The translations under genes were made by a program, and so were the position numbers. Shown in pieces: positions 33,419-42,425 of a stretch of DNA of 64,000 nucleotides. The stretch covers positions 120,458 through 184,457 of the forward strand of contig NZ_SJDM01000006.1 in assembly GCF_004761865.1 (NCBI RefSeq), read 5' to 3'. Numbering within the stretch: the first letter of the stretch is position 1; every line of letters begins with the position of its first letter. Under the pieces are notes generated by a model. It did not search any database, had not been told where the DNA came from, and saw only the letters and a program-made list of their open reading frames with translations. This DNA is from Crenalkalicoccus roseus (GTDB taxonomy: Bacteria; Pseudomonadota; Alphaproteobacteria; Acetobacterales; Acetobacteraceae).

Positions 33419-34639
33419 CTACTCGGCCGGCACCGGGCGCGGCCGCGCCGCCGGCGCCCGCCGCGCCCCGCCCGCGCAGAGGAGCGAGAGGCCGAGCAGG
33501 GCCGCGACCACCGGCAACACCAGCTCCGGATGGCCCATGTCGATCAGGAAGCCCATCGGCACCGGGGTGATGGCCGAGCCCAGCGGCAGGCCGGAGGAGA
33601 CGAAGCCGAACACCTTGCCGACCTCTCCGGGCGGCGAGGCGTCCTTCAGCATCACGTCGCGCGGGGTGCGGGAGGTGCCGAGCGCGAGCCCCCCCGCCAG
33701 CGCCACCGCCACCAGCACCGCCTCGGGCAGCGGCACGAGGCCGGGCAGCAGCAGCAGCGCCATGGCGGCCAGCGTCAGCGCCACCACCATGCCGAACAGG
33801 CCGGACTTGGCGCGGTCCACCAGCCAGCCGCCGACCAGCGTGCCCGCCGTGGCGCCGACCATGTAGCCGGTGAGTGCGGAGGAGGCGACGAGCACCGGCG
33901 TGCCCCACAGCTTGCCGAGCACCGTCACCAGCCAGGCCTGGATCCCCGCCCCGGCCATGGCCGAGAGCAGGAAGAAGCCGAAGAACAGCAGGATCGGCCG
34001 GCTGAGCAGCAGCTCCCGCCCCGCCGGCCCCTGCGGCCTGCCCTTGGGCTTCGGCTGGTCCTGCAGCACTCGGCTCTGCAGAAGGATGGCCGCGACCACC
34101 GGCACGCCGAGCAGCCCAACCAGCAGCAGCGCCTCCCGCCAGGTGAGGCCCACCACCGTGAGCAGGAAGGCGATGGCCGGCGGGGCGAGGGCGAAGCCGA
34201 GATTGCCGGTGAAGGTGTGCAGCGCGAAGGCGCGGCCCATGAACCCCTTGCTGACGCTGCCCGCGAGGATGGCGTAGTCCGCCGGGTGGATCACGCTGTT
34301 GCCGACGCCCGAAAGGATGGCGAGCGGCAGGATCACCCAGAAGGAGGGAGCGAAGGCCATCGCCGCGATGGAGAGCGCCATCAGCAGCGTGCCGCCGACC
34401 AGGTAGGGCCGTGCCCCGTGCCGGTCCACGAGGAAGCCGACCGGCGTCTGCAGCACCGCCGTGGTGCCGCTCATCAGCGCCACGGCGAGGCCGAGGGTGG
34501 CGTAGGAGACGCCGAACTCCTCCCGCCACACCAGGAACAGCGGCGGCAGGCAGAGCATGTAGAAATGGGAGAGGAAGTGGCCGGTGCCGATCAGCGCGAC
34601 GATGCGCGCATCCCGGCCTGGCTGGGGCTCGGGCGCCAT
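33419..34639 (-). CDS. MFS transporter (FSR-like)
   Basis: A 406-residue transporter with 12 predicted helices. It opens IGTGHFLSHFYMLCLPPLF, a start shared with fosmidomycin-resistance-like MFS proteins, and has the loop 2-3 motif GFLVDRHGARPYLVGG near 65 and the equivalent GGWLVDRAKSGLFG in the second half near 265. The ATG at 34639 gives this family N-terminus. The substrate is unknown. It is the first gene of a tight pair with the TRIC channel gene. Confidence 0.88.
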   Translation of the reverse strand: MAPEPQPGRDARIVALIGTGHFLSHFYMLCLPPLFLVWREEFGVSYATLGLAVALMSGTTAVLQTPVGFLVDRHGARPYLVGGTLLMALSIAAMAFAPSFWVILPLAILSGVGNSVIHPADYAILAGSVSKGFMGRAFALHTFTGNLGFALAPPAIAFLLTVVGLTWREALLLVGLLGVPVVAAILLQSRVLQDQPKPKGRPQGPAGRELLLSRPILLFFGFFLLSAMAGAGIQAWLVTVLGKLWGTPVLVASSALTGYMVGATAGTLVGGWLVDRAKSGLFGMVVALTLAAMALLLLPGLVPLPEAVLVAVALAGGLALGTSRTPRDVMLKDASPPGEVGKVFGFVSSGLPLGSAITPVPMGFLIDMGHPELVLPVVAALLGLSLLCAGGARRAPAARPRPVPAE

Positions 34640-34918
34640 GGAGCGCGTGTCTCCGCGGAACGGAAGGGGCCACACCCTGCGCCGGGCCGGCGCCGCGGTC
34701 AATCCGGGGCCGGCGCCGGGCGGCCCGTCCCCCCTCCCCTTCCGCTCTCCGCCGGGAGGCGCCAGGGCATGTTCCGCTCCCCCGGCGCACGGCCGATGCC
34801 CTGGCCTCGTGATGCGGGGGCGTCTTCGCCCGGCCAAGCGGGTTCACCGGAACGGGATCTGCTCTAGGCTCGGCACCGGGGTGGCGCGCGGCGCCGCCCG
34901 GATGGGAGGACAACGACC
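34640..34918. promoter_or_regulatory. divergent intergenic region with putative promoter of the LivJ-type gene
   Basis: 279 bp between the MFS (minus) and LivJ-type (plus) genes. GTTCAC (34842-34847), within GTTC-ACCG-GAAC, precedes TGCTCTAGGCT with TAGGCT at 34865-34870, a promoter-like pair that also occurs before the gene at 657. Nothing else is recognised. Confidence 0.35.
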
Positions 34919-36172
34919 ATGAGCAAAGACCCGCAGACCCCGGCGGCGGGGCGCCGCGCCCTGATCCGCGCCGCCGGCGCCGGACTCGCCGCCGCGGCCA
35001 TCTGGCCGGCTGGCCGCGCCACGGCGCAGATCTCGGACGGCGCGGTGCGAATCGGCGTGCTGAACGACATGTCCGGCCCCTTCGCCGACCAGCAGGGGAT
35101 GGGCGACGTCGTCTCCGCCCGCCTCGCCATCGAGGATTTCGGCGGCCGGGTGCTCGGCGCCCCGATCGAACTGGTCTATGGCGACCTGCAGAACCGCCCC
35201 GATGTGGGGATGCAGATCGCCCGGCGCTGGTACGACCAGGAGCGGGTGGACGCGATCTTCGGCATCGGCAACTCCGCCGTCGCGCTCGCCGTGCAGCAGC
35301 TCACGCGGGAGAAGGGGCGGATCAACGTCTCGGTCGCGGCCGGCACCACGGACCTGACGGGGCGGGCCTGCTCCCCGCTCGGCATCCACTGGACCTACGA
35401 CAATTACGCGCTCGCCCGCGGCACGGTGGGCGCGATGATGGGCGAGGGGCGGCGACGCTGGTTCTTCATCACCTCCGACTACGCCTTCGGCCATTCCCTG
35501 GAGCAGAACGCCGCCGCGATCGTGAACCAGCTCGGCGGGCAGGTGGTGGGCTCGGTGCGCGCGCCGCTGAACGAGACCGACTTCTCCTCGCACATCGTGC
35601 GCGCCGTGGGCTCCGGGGCGCAGGTGGTCGGGCTCGCGGTGGCGGGGACGGACCTGATCAACGTGGTCAAGCAGATGGGCGAGTTCGGCGTGGTGCGGCG
35701 CGGCGTCCAGCCCGCGGCGCTGCTCTGCCTGCTGACCAACGTGAAGGCGATCGGGCTCGAGACCGCGCAGGGCCTGGTGTTCACCGAGGCCTATTACTGG
35801 GACCAGAACGACGAGACCCGCGCCTATGCCGAGCGCTTCGCCCGCATCCACGGCCGCCCGCCCACCATGTTCCAGGCCAGCATGTGGGGGGCGGTGACGC
35901 ACTACCTGAAGGCGGTGCAGGCCGCCGGCACGGACGCCGCCGAGCCCGTGATGGCGAGGATGCGCGAGATGCCGATCAACGACTTCATGACCAGGAACGG
36001 ACGCATCCGCGAGGATGGGCGGGTGATCCGCGACATGTACCTGATGCGCGCCAAGCGCCCGCAGGAGGCGCGCGGGGAGTGGGACCTGCTGGAGGTGGTG
36101 CGCACCATCCCCGGAGAGGAGGCGTTCCGCCCCTTGTCCGAGAGCGACTGCCCGCTGGTGCGGCGGACCTGA
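34919..36172 (+). CDS. ABC transporter substrate-binding protein, LivJ-like (family 4)
   Basis: A 417-residue periplasmic receptor. A Tat-like leader (G-R-R-A-L-I-R-A-A-G-A-G-L) runs to about residue 36 (A-T-A-Q). The mature part begins VRIGVLNDMSGPFADQQGMG, typical of the branched-chain amino acid receptor superfamily. RWFFITSDYAFGHSLEQNAA near 180 and the late W-G-A-V-T-H-Y near 325 also fit. Close relatives bind amides, urea or aromatic acids as well as amino acids, so the substrate is open. No livHMGF genes are nearby, so it is an orphan receptor. It converges with mlaF. Confidence 0.92.
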   Translation: MSKDPQTPAAGRRALIRAAGAGLAAAAIWPAGRATAQISDGAVRIGVLNDMSGPFADQQGMGDVVSARLAIEDFGGRVLGAPIELVYGDLQNRPDVGMQIARRWYDQERVDAIFGIGNSAVALAVQQLTREKGRINVSVAAGTTDLTGRACSPLGIHWTYDNYALARGTVGAMMGEGRRRWFFITSDYAFGHSLEQNAAAIVNQLGGQVVGSVRAPLNETDFSSHIVRAVGSGAQVVGLAVAGTDLINVVKQMGEFGVVRRGVQPAALLCLLTNVKAIGLETAQGLVFTEAYYWDQNDETRAYAERFARIHGRPPTMFQASMWGAVTHYLKAVQAAGTDAAEPVMARMREMPINDFMTRNGRIREDGRVIRDMYLMRAKRPQEARGEWDLLEVVRTIPGEEAFRPLSESDCPLVRRT

Positions 36173-36200
36173 GCCGGCGGAAGGCGTGGTGCGTCCGGGT

Positions 36201-36224
36201 CGTTTCCGCGGCCGGGTGGAAACG
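36201..36224. terminator. hairpin between convergent LivJ-type and mlaF genes
   Basis: CGTTTCC (36201-36207), 10-nt loop, GGAAACG (36218-36224). It sits in the 95-bp gap between the two stop codons and can serve both strands. It belongs to the CCGTT(T/C)C hairpin group. Confidence 0.5.
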
Positions 36225-36267
36225 GCGCCGGGGCGTTTTCCGCGAGCCAGGGCGACCGGAAAATACT

Positions 36268-37053
36268 CTAGCGCCGCAGCTCCATCTGGATCGGCCCCTC
36301 GCGCTCGCCCCGCGCGAACTGGTCCACCATGGCGTTGCCGGTGTTGCCGAGCGTCGCCGCCGGGCCGGTCCAGACGATGCGGCCATGGTGGATCATCGCG
36401 GCGAGGTCGCCGATGCGCCGCGCGCTCGCCATGTCGTGGGTGATGGACACCGCCGTGGCGCCGAGGCGCTTGACGCAGTCCACGATCAGCCCGTCGATCA
36501 CCGCGCCCATGATGGGATCGAGGCCGGTGGTCGGCTCGTCGAAGAAGATGATGTCGGGCCGCGCCGCGATCGCCCGCGCCAGCGCCACGCGCTTCTGCAT
36601 CCCCCCCGAGAGCTCGGCCGGGTAGAGGTCGCCGACGCTGGCGGCGAGGCCGACCTGCGCCAGCACCTCGGCCGCCTTGTCGCGCGCCGCGCGGCGGGTG
36701 ATGCGCTTCTGCGCCAGCAGCTTGAAGCAGACATTCTCCCACACCGGCAGGCTGTCGAACAGCGCGCCGTTCTGGAACAGCATGCCGATGCGGTCGCCCA
36801 CCGCCTCGCGCTCCCGCCGCGGCATGCTGAGCAGGTTCCGCCCGTCGATCTCGACCACCCCCTCGTCCGGCTCGATCAGGCCGAGGACGCACTTGATCGT
36901 CACCGACTTGCCGGAGCCCGACCCGCCCAGGATCACCATGGAGTGGCCGGCCGGCACGTCGAGGTTCACGCCGTCCAGCACCTGCTTCTCGCCGAACGCC
37001 TTGCGCAGGCCGCGCAGGCGGAGCTTCGGCGTCTCCTGCGCGCCGTCTCTCAT
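36268..37053 (-). CDS. mlaF: Mla phospholipid transport ATP-binding protein MlaF
   Basis: A 261-residue ABC ATPase energising retrograde phospholipid transport between outer and inner membrane. Walker A GGSGSGKSVTIKCVLG is near residue 40, LSGGMQKRVALARAIA (signature) near 145, and Walker B IIFFDEPTTGLDP near 167. The MlaF-type LFQNGALFDSLPVWENV Q-loop region is near 90. It overlaps mlaE by 4 bp (ATGA). The usual next gene, mlaD (MCE-domain), is not downstream: a hairpin and a convergent gene follow. Confidence 0.93.
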   Translation of the reverse strand: MRDGAQETPKLRLRGLRKAFGEKQVLDGVNLDVPAGHSMVILGGSGSGKSVTIKCVLGLIEPDEGVVEIDGRNLLSMPRREREAVGDRIGMLFQNGALFDSLPVWENVCFKLLAQKRITRRAARDKAAEVLAQVGLAASVGDLYPAELSGGMQKRVALARAIAARPDIIFFDEPTTGLDPIMGAVIDGLIVDCVKRLGATAVSITHDMASARRIGDLAAMIHHGRIVWTGPAATLGNTGNAMVDQFARGEREGPIQMELRR

Positions 37054-37838
37054 TGCGCGAAGAACATCTCGGTCAGCACGTAGTCGGTGGCGAGGATCAG
37101 GATGGAGGAGGCGACCACCGCCGTGGTGGTGGCGCTGCCCACGCCCTGCGCCCCGCCCTGGCTGTTGTAGCCGCAGAAGGTGCCCATCAGCGTGACGATG
37201 AAGCCGAAGACCGAGGCCTTCACCAGCCCCGAGACCACGTCGATCGTCTCGAGTATGTCCCAGGTCGAGCGCAGGTACGCCGCCGAGACGAAGCCGAGCT
37301 TGGTGGTGCCGATCAGCCAGCCGCCCATCACGCCGAGGATGTCGGCCACCACCACGAGCAGCGGCAGCGCGATCACGCCGGCGAGGATGCGCGGCGCCAC
37401 CAGGTACTTCATCGGGTCGGTGGAGAGCGTCCGCAGCGCGTCTATCTGGTCGGTCACGCGCATGGTGCCGATCTCGGCGGCGAAGCTCGCGCCGATGCGG
37501 CCCGCCACCATCAGCCCGGCCAGCACCGGCCCGAGCTCGCGCGTCAGGCTCAGCACCACCACCCCCGCCACCGCGGACTGGGCGTTGAAGCGGGCGAAGC
37601 CGGTGTAGGACTGCAGCGCCAGCACCATGCCGGTGAAGATCGCGGTCAGCGCCACCACGGGGAGCGAGTAGTAGGCGATCTCCACGAAGGCGCGGCCGAA
37701 CAGCCGCCAGTGGAAGGGTGGGCGGACCAGGTGGCTCAGCGCCTCCAGGGCGAACAGCGCCACCGCGCCCGCCATACGGCAGGCCGCGATCGCGCCGCGG
37801 CCGAGCGCGGCCAGCGGGTCGAGGAGGAGCGCGCCCAT
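37050..37838 (-). CDS. mlaE: Mla phospholipid transport permease MlaE
   Basis: A 262-residue inner-membrane permease with five or six helices. It carries the MlaE family signatures ALTAIFTGMVLALQSYTGF near residue 55 and ELGPVLAGLMVAGRIGASFAAEIGTM near 95-120, with T-E-Q-I-D-A-L in the variant form VTDQIDAL, then GYNSQGGAQGVGSATTTAVV near the end. The ATG at 37838 overlaps the alr stop by one base (TGATG), and its own stop overlaps mlaF by 4 bp, so alr, mlaE and mlaF form one translationally coupled run. Confidence 0.93.
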   Translation of the reverse strand: MGALLLDPLAALGRGAIAACRMAGAVALFALEALSHLVRPPFHWRLFGRAFVEIAYYSLPVVALTAIFTGMVLALQSYTGFARFNAQSAVAGVVVLSLTRELGPVLAGLMVAGRIGASFAAEIGTMRVTDQIDALRTLSTDPMKYLVAPRILAGVIALPLLVVVADILGVMGGWLIGTTKLGFVSAAYLRSTWDILETIDVVSGLVKASVFGFIVTLMGTFCGYNSQGGAQGVGSATTTAVVASSILILATDYVLTEMFFAQ

Positions 37839-38911
37839 CACGCCGGCAGGTAGGCGCGCCGGTAGCGGGCGCCGAGCGCGGTCAGGATCTCGTAGCCGAT
37901 GGTCCCGGCCAGGGCGGCGAGGTCGTCCGGCGTGCGGCCCGGCCCGATCAGCTCCACCATGGTGCCGGGCGCGCAGTCGGGGATGTCGGTGACGTCGAAG
38001 GTGATGAGGTCCATGGAAACCCGCCCGACCAGGGGCACGGGCCGTCCGGCGACGCAGCCCGTCGCCCGGCCCGAGAGGGCGCGAAGGTATCCATCGGCAT
38101 AGCCCGCCGCAACCGTGGCCACCCGCGCCGGGCGCGGCGCGGTCCAGGCGGCGCCGTAGCCCACCGTCGCCCCCGCCGGCACCTCGCGGAGCTGCAGCAC
38201 CGGCGCGGCGAGGCGCACCGCCTGGCGCATCGGGTTGGGCCGGCCGGGCGTCGGGTTGATGCCGTAGAGCGCGGCGCCCGGCCGCGCGAGGTCGGAGGCG
38301 AAGCCGGCGCCGAGGAAGAGCCCCGAGGAGTTGGCGAGGCTGCGCGGCACCCCGGGCGCGAGGCGGGCGCAGGCCGCGGCGAAGCGCGCCGCCTGGGCGG
38401 CGTTCAGCGCGTGGTCCGGCTCGTCGGCGCAGGCGAGGTGCGTCATCACGAAGCGGAGGTCGAGCCCCTCGCGCAGGCCCGGATCCTCCGCGAGCGCCGC
38501 CTGCTCCCGCGCGTCGAGGCCGAGCCGGCTCATGCCGGTGTCGAGGTGCAGGATGGCGGGGGCCGGGCGGCCGGCCCGGCGCGCGGCGGCGGCATGGGCG
38601 GAAAGCCCGGGCAGGGAGTTCAGCACCGGCACGAGCCCCGCCCCCTCGTCGGCGCCCGGCGCGAAGCCGTTCAGCACCGCGATCATGGGGCCGGGCCCGA
38701 GCGCCTCGCGCACCGCCACCCCCTCGGCGAGATGGGCGACGAAGAAGTGCTGGCAGCCGGCCTCGCGCAGCGCCCGCGCCACCGGCACGGCGCCGAGCCC
38801 GTAGGCATCCGCCTTCACCACCCCCGCCACCGCCCCGCCTTGATGGCGGTCGCAGAGCGCGCGCCAATTCGCCGTGATGGCGCCGAGATCGACGGTCAGC
38901 ACCGCCTGCAT
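37838..38911 (-). CDS. alr: alanine racemase
   Basis: A 357-residue PLP enzyme that makes D-alanine for peptidoglycan. The PLP lysine is in GVVKADAYGLGAVPVA near residue 34. ILHLDTGMSRLGLDAREQ is near 125, and RPGAALYGINPT near 210. The catalytic tyrosine region VGYGAAWTAPRPARVATVAAG-like is near 250, and VGRVSMDLITFDVTD near 290. Length is normal. It is upstream of mlaE with overlapping codons and 78 bp downstream of the PaaI-type thioesterase gene. Confidence 0.95.
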   Translation of the reverse strand: MQAVLTVDLGAITANWRALCDRHQGGAVAGVVKADAYGLGAVPVARALREAGCQHFFVAHLAEGVAVREALGPGPMIAVLNGFAPGADEGAGLVPVLNSLPGLSAHAAAARRAGRPAPAILHLDTGMSRLGLDAREQAALAEDPGLREGLDLRFVMTHLACADEPDHALNAAQAARFAAACARLAPGVPRSLANSSGLFLGAGFASDLARPGAALYGINPTPGRPNPMRQAVRLAAPVLQLREVPAGATVGYGAAWTAPRPARVATVAAGYADGYLRALSGRATGCVAGRPVPLVGRVSMDLITFDVTDIPDCAPGTMVELIGPGRTPDDLAALAGTIGYEILTALGARYRRAYLPA

Positions 38912-38989
38912 GGGTCCCCTCCGCCCCGCACCGGGCGGGCATGGCCCGCAATGCCGCCCCTGGCAAGCCCGCGCCGCCGGGGGGGCGGG

Positions 38990-39433
38990 TCAGCCCGGTG
39001 CGGCGCCGGCCCGCATGATGCTCTGCTGGAGCGCGGCGCAGGCGTGCCTCTGCCCCTCCTCCAGCACGAACACGTCAACCCGCGTGACCAGGACGGAACG
39101 CCCGGCGCGCAGCACCGCGCCCTCGGCGAGCAGGCGCCGCCCCGCGGCGGGACGCAGGAAGTTGATCTTGTACTCCAGGGTCAGCACCTCGCTGCCCACC
39201 GGCAGCAGGGTGAGCGCCGCGTAGCCCCCGGCCGTGTCGGCCAGCGCGCCGACGATGCCGCCGTGGAAGAAGCCGTGCTGCTGGCTCACCCCCTCCGAGA
39301 AGGGCAGCTCGAGGGCGCAGCGGCCGGGGCCGAGCTCCGTGATCGCGGCGCCGATGGCGCACATCAGCCCCTGGCGCGCGAAGCTCGCGCGCACCTCGGC
39401 CGCCTTCCCCGCCGGCAGCCCCTCCTCCGCCAT
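38990..39433 (-). CDS. PaaI-family hotdog thioesterase
   Basis: A 147-residue (or 157 if it starts at 39463) hotdog-fold acyl-CoA thioesterase. The core pattern LELPFSEGVSQQHGFFHGGI holds H-G-G near residue 60-70 and is followed by VGALADTAGGYAAL with the catalytic Asp/Thr. A later KINFLRPAAGRRLLAEGAVL is the usual second half. Both candidate starts lack a strong ribosome site; the longer one overlaps the dnaB 3' end by 20 bp. It lies between dnaB and alr on the minus strand and is probably co-transcribed with dnaB. Confidence 0.88.
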   Translation of the reverse strand: MAEEGLPAGKAAEVRASFARQGLMCAIGAAITELGPGRCALELPFSEGVSQQHGFFHGGIVGALADTAGGYAALTLLPVGSEVLTLEYKINFLRPAAGRRLLAEGAVLRAGRSVLVTRVDVFVLEEGQRHACAALQQSIMRAGAAPG

Positions 39434-39443
39434 CGCCGGCCGC

Positions 39444-40961
39444 TCAGCCTTCGATGCCGCCATGCACCAGGTCGAGGTCGCCGAAGCGGGTGAACTCCGC
39501 CTCGAAGAACAGCGGGATGGTGCCGGTCGGGCCGTGGCGCTGCTTGGCGATGATCAGGTCGGCGCGGTTGTGCACCTCCTCCATCTTCTGCTGCCAGCGC
39601 AGCAGCGCGTCCTGGAACTTCTCGTCGCTCTCGAAGGCGGCGATCTTCGGCTGCTGCGCCTGGATGTAGTATTCGTCGCGGTAGACGAACATCACCATGT
39701 CGGCGTCCTGCTCGATCGAGCCGGATTCGCGCAGGTCCGAGAGCTGCGGCCGCTTGTCCTCCCGCTGCTCCACCTGGCGGGAGAGCTGCGAGAGGGCGAG
39801 CACCGGCACCGAGAGCTCCTTGGCGATCGCCTTCAGCCCCTGGGTGATCATGGAGATCTCGAGCACCCGGCTCTCCGGGCGCGTGCCGGGGGCGGGGCGC
39901 ATGAGCTGGAGGTAGTCCACCACCACGAGCTCCAGCCCGCGGGTGCGCTTCAGGCGCCGGCAGCGGGTGCGCAGCGCCGAGATGGTGATCGCCGGCGTGT
40001 CGTCGATCACGATGGGCATCGCGGCGAGCTCCCGGCTCACCTCGACGAAGCGGTCGAAGTCGCGCTGCGAGATGTCGCCGCGGCGGATGCGGTCGCCGGA
40101 GATGCGGCTCGCCTCCGCCAGCAGGCGGGTGGCGAGCTGGTCGGCGCTCATCTCGAGCGAGAAGATCGCCACCTGGCCGCGCGGCAGCGCGTCCGCCCCC
40201 TGCTCCTGCGCCTCGCGCACCAGGGCCTGGGCGGCGCCGAAGGCGATCCGGGTGGCGAGCGCGGTCTTGCCCATGCCCGGCCGCCCGGCGAGGATGACGA
40301 GGTCGGAGGGGTGCAGCCCGCCGGTCTTGCGGTCGAGATCGCGCAGCCCCGTGGACAGGCCGGAGACGCCGCCCGGCGTCGAGAAGGCGCGCTCGGCGTT
40401 CAGCACCGCCTCGGCCAGCGCCTTGTCGAAGCCCTTGAAGCCGCCCTCCGCGCCGCCGCCCTTGGCCAGCTCGAACAGCGCCTGCTCGGCGGCCTCGAGC
40501 TGCTGCTGCGCGTCGAGTTCCGGCTCGGCGCCGAAGGCGCGGTTCACCACCTCCTCGCCGGCGTCGATGAGCTGGCGGCGCAGCCAGCAGTCGTGGATGA
40601 TGCGGCCGTATTCCCCGGCATTGATGATGCCGACCATGGCCGAGAGGAGCTGCGCCAGGTAGGCGGGGCCGCCCACCTCCTCGAGCAGGCCGGAATGCTC
40701 GAACTCCCCGCGCAGCGTCACCACGTCGGCGATCTGCCCGGCCTCGATCCGCCGCTGGATGGCGCGGTAGATCCGCCCGTGCACCGGGTCGGCGAAGTGC
40801 TCGGGGGCGAGGAACTCCGACACCCGCTCATAGGCCTTGTTGTTGGCGAGCAGCGCCCCGAGCAGCGCCTGCTCCGCCTGCGGGTTGGAGGGCGGGACGC
40901 GCTGCGAGAGCCCGAGCAGGCCGCTCTCGCGGAAGGGGCCAGGCGAGTCTATGCTGTTCAT
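39444..40961 (-). CDS. dnaB: replicative DNA helicase DnaB
   Basis: A 505-residue hexameric helicase that unwinds DNA at the fork. The N-terminal domain starts near residue 24 (PPSNPQAEQALLGALLANN) and includes FADPVHGRIYRAIQRRIEAG. The RecA-like domain has Walker A LAGRPGMGKTALATRIAFG near 230, Walker B LVVVDYLQLMRP near 333, and the DnaB motifs SQLSRQVEQREDKRPQLSDLRESG-type near 380 (seen as SQLSRQVEQREDKRPQLSDL), with E-Q-D-A-D behind. Two DnaA-box-like sites lie 28-55 bp upstream of its start. Length is typical. Confidence 0.97.
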   Translation of the reverse strand: MNSIDSPGPFRESGLLGLSQRVPPSNPQAEQALLGALLANNKAYERVSEFLAPEHFADPVHGRIYRAIQRRIEAGQIADVVTLRGEFEHSGLLEEVGGPAYLAQLLSAMVGIINAGEYGRIIHDCWLRRQLIDAGEEVVNRAFGAEPELDAQQQLEAAEQALFELAKGGGAEGGFKGFDKALAEAVLNAERAFSTPGGVSGLSTGLRDLDRKTGGLHPSDLVILAGRPGMGKTALATRIAFGAAQALVREAQEQGADALPRGQVAIFSLEMSADQLATRLLAEASRISGDRIRRGDISQRDFDRFVEVSRELAAMPIVIDDTPAITISALRTRCRRLKRTRGLELVVVDYLQLMRPAPGTRPESRVLEISMITQGLKAIAKELSVPVLALSQLSRQVEQREDKRPQLSDLRESGSIEQDADMVMFVYRDEYYIQAQQPKIAAFESDEKFQDALLRWQQKMEEVHNRADLIIAKQRHGPTGTIPLFFEAEFTRFGDLDLVHGGIEG

Positions 40962-40988
40962 GCGGGCAGCCTAGCGCAGCTTCGGCCC

Positions 40989-41016
40989 TGTGGATTATGG
41001 GGATGGCTGTGGATAG
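40989..41016. promoter_or_regulatory. two DnaA-box-like sites upstream of dnaB
   Basis: TGTGGATTA (40989-40997) and TGTGGATAG (41008-41016) each match TGTGGATAA (complement of TTATCCACA) at 8 of 9 positions. They are in the same orientation, 19 bp apart, in the 112-bp gap upstream of dnaB. Confidence 0.5.
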
Positions 41017-41045
41017 CGGGGAGGAGTGGGCGCCGCCGCCGCGGC

Positions 41046-41063
41046 CGTGGCGCCGCGGCCACG
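41046..41063 (-). terminator. hairpin after cyclopropane-synthase-like gene
   Basis: CGTGGC (41046-41051), 6-nt loop, GCCACG (41058-41063), 11 bp beyond the stop at 41074. Confidence 0.4.
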
Positions 41064-41073
41064 CCCCCCACCC

Positions 41074-42306
41074 TCAGGCCGAGACCGGCTGGCGCGGCGG
41101 CGCCCGCTCCGCCTCGAACATGTAGTCCCGCGTCAGCGGCAGCGCCTCCTTCTCCCGTGCCAGCTGCAGCTGCCAGACCATGTGGTCGGTGCGGCGGAAG
41201 CTCAGCTCGCAGCCGGCGAGATAGAACTCGAACATGCGGCAGAAGCGCTCGTCGTACAGCGCCTGGATGGCGTCGCGGTTGGCGGCGAAGCGGCGCCGCC
41301 ACTCGCGCAGCGTCAGGGCGTAGTGCAGGCGCAGCACCTCGAGGTCGGTGATCCAGAGGCCGGCCTTCTCCACCGCCGGCACCACCTCCGACAGCGCCGG
41401 GGCATAGCCGCCCGGGAAGATGTACTTGGCGAGCCAGGGATTGGTGGAGCCGGGGCCGGAGCTGCGGCCGATGGCGTGGATCAGCGCCACCCCGTCCGGC
41501 TTCAGCGCCTCGCGCACCCGGCGGAAGAAGGTGCGGTAGTGGTCGATGCCCACATGCTCGAACATGCCGACCGAGACGATGCGGTCCACCGGCTCCCGCC
41601 AGGCGCGGTAGTCCATCAGCTCGAAGCGCACCTGTCCGGAGAGCCCCGCCTCCTCGGCGCGCTGCCGCGCCACGGCGAGCTGCTCCTCGCTCAGCGTGAT
41701 GCCGGTGACCCGCGCCCCCCAGTCGCGCGCCAGGGTGAGCGCCATGCCCCCCCAGCCGCAGCCGATGTCGAGCACGTGCAGCCCCGGCCGGTCGAGGCGG
41801 AGCTTGGCGGCGATGTGGCGCTTCTTCGCCGCCTGCGCCTCCTCCAGCGTCTCGTCGCCGCGCGGGAAGTAGGCGCAGGAATACTGCCGGTCCCGGTCGA
41901 GGAACAGCGCGTAGAGCCGGCCGTTGAGGTCGTAGTGGTGGGCGACGTTGCGCCGCGCCCGCGCGGCGGGGTTGAGCTGGTCCACCCGGCGCCGCGCCAG
42001 GCGCAGCCCGGCCATGAGCCGCTCGCCCGGGTGGGCGCCGCCCGACCACACGTTGGTCACCAGCACGTCCAGCAGCTCGTAGATACTGCAGCCGAGCGGC
42101 TCCACCTCGCGGTCCATGTAGAGCTCGCCCATGGCGAGCGCCGGGTTCAGCACCAGCCGGCGTTGCGCCCGGCCGGTGGCGATGGCCATGGCCGCCTCCG
42201 GCCCCGGCCCGCCCTCGTAGCGGCGCTCCTGCCCGTCGGGGAAGCGGACCGTCAGCCGGCCGTGGCGGATCAGCCTGGTCAGGATCGCGTGCAACAGCAT
42301 TGGCAT
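41074..42306 (-). CDS. cyclopropane-fatty-acyl-phospholipid synthase-family methyltransferase
   Basis: A 410-residue SAM-dependent enzyme expected to methylenate unsaturated acyl chains of membrane phospholipids. An N-terminal SCP2-like lipid-binding region (about 1-110) is followed by NVAHHYDLNGRLYALFLD near 120 (the CFA H-H-Y-D signature), Q-Y-S-C-A-Y-F near 145, SAM motif I VLDIGCGWGGMALTLA near 185, and the active-site VGMFEHVGIDHYRTFF near 260. The ATG at 42306 is chosen; Met3 is equally possible. It is divergent from the DAG-kinase-like gene at 42426. Confidence 0.93.
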   Translation of the reverse strand: MPMLLHAILTRLIRHGRLTVRFPDGQERRYEGGPGPEAAMAIATGRAQRRLVLNPALAMGELYMDREVEPLGCSIYELLDVLVTNVWSGGAHPGERLMAGLRLARRRVDQLNPAARARRNVAHHYDLNGRLYALFLDRDRQYSCAYFPRGDETLEEAQAAKKRHIAAKLRLDRPGLHVLDIGCGWGGMALTLARDWGARVTGITLSEEQLAVARQRAEEAGLSGQVRFELMDYRAWREPVDRIVSVGMFEHVGIDHYRTFFRRVREALKPDGVALIHAIGRSSGPGSTNPWLAKYIFPGGYAPALSEVVPAVEKAGLWITDLEVLRLHYALTLREWRRRFAANRDAIQALYDERFCRMFEFYLAGCELSFRRTDHMVWQLQLAREKEALPLTRDYMFEAERAPPRQPVSA

Positions 42307-42425
42307 GCCCTCCCTTCCTCGGGAGACTGTGCCCGCGGCGCCACGGCGGGTCCAGCGCCACCGGCGGCCCCTGCCGATCGAACCGGGAGCCGGCCGCACC
42401 GTTCCCGCCGCGGCGGAGGAGCCGG

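Noticed and set aside
32483..34867. 794-residue open frame on the plus strand
   Set aside because: Antisense to the TRIC and MFS genes; composition typical of a GC shadow.
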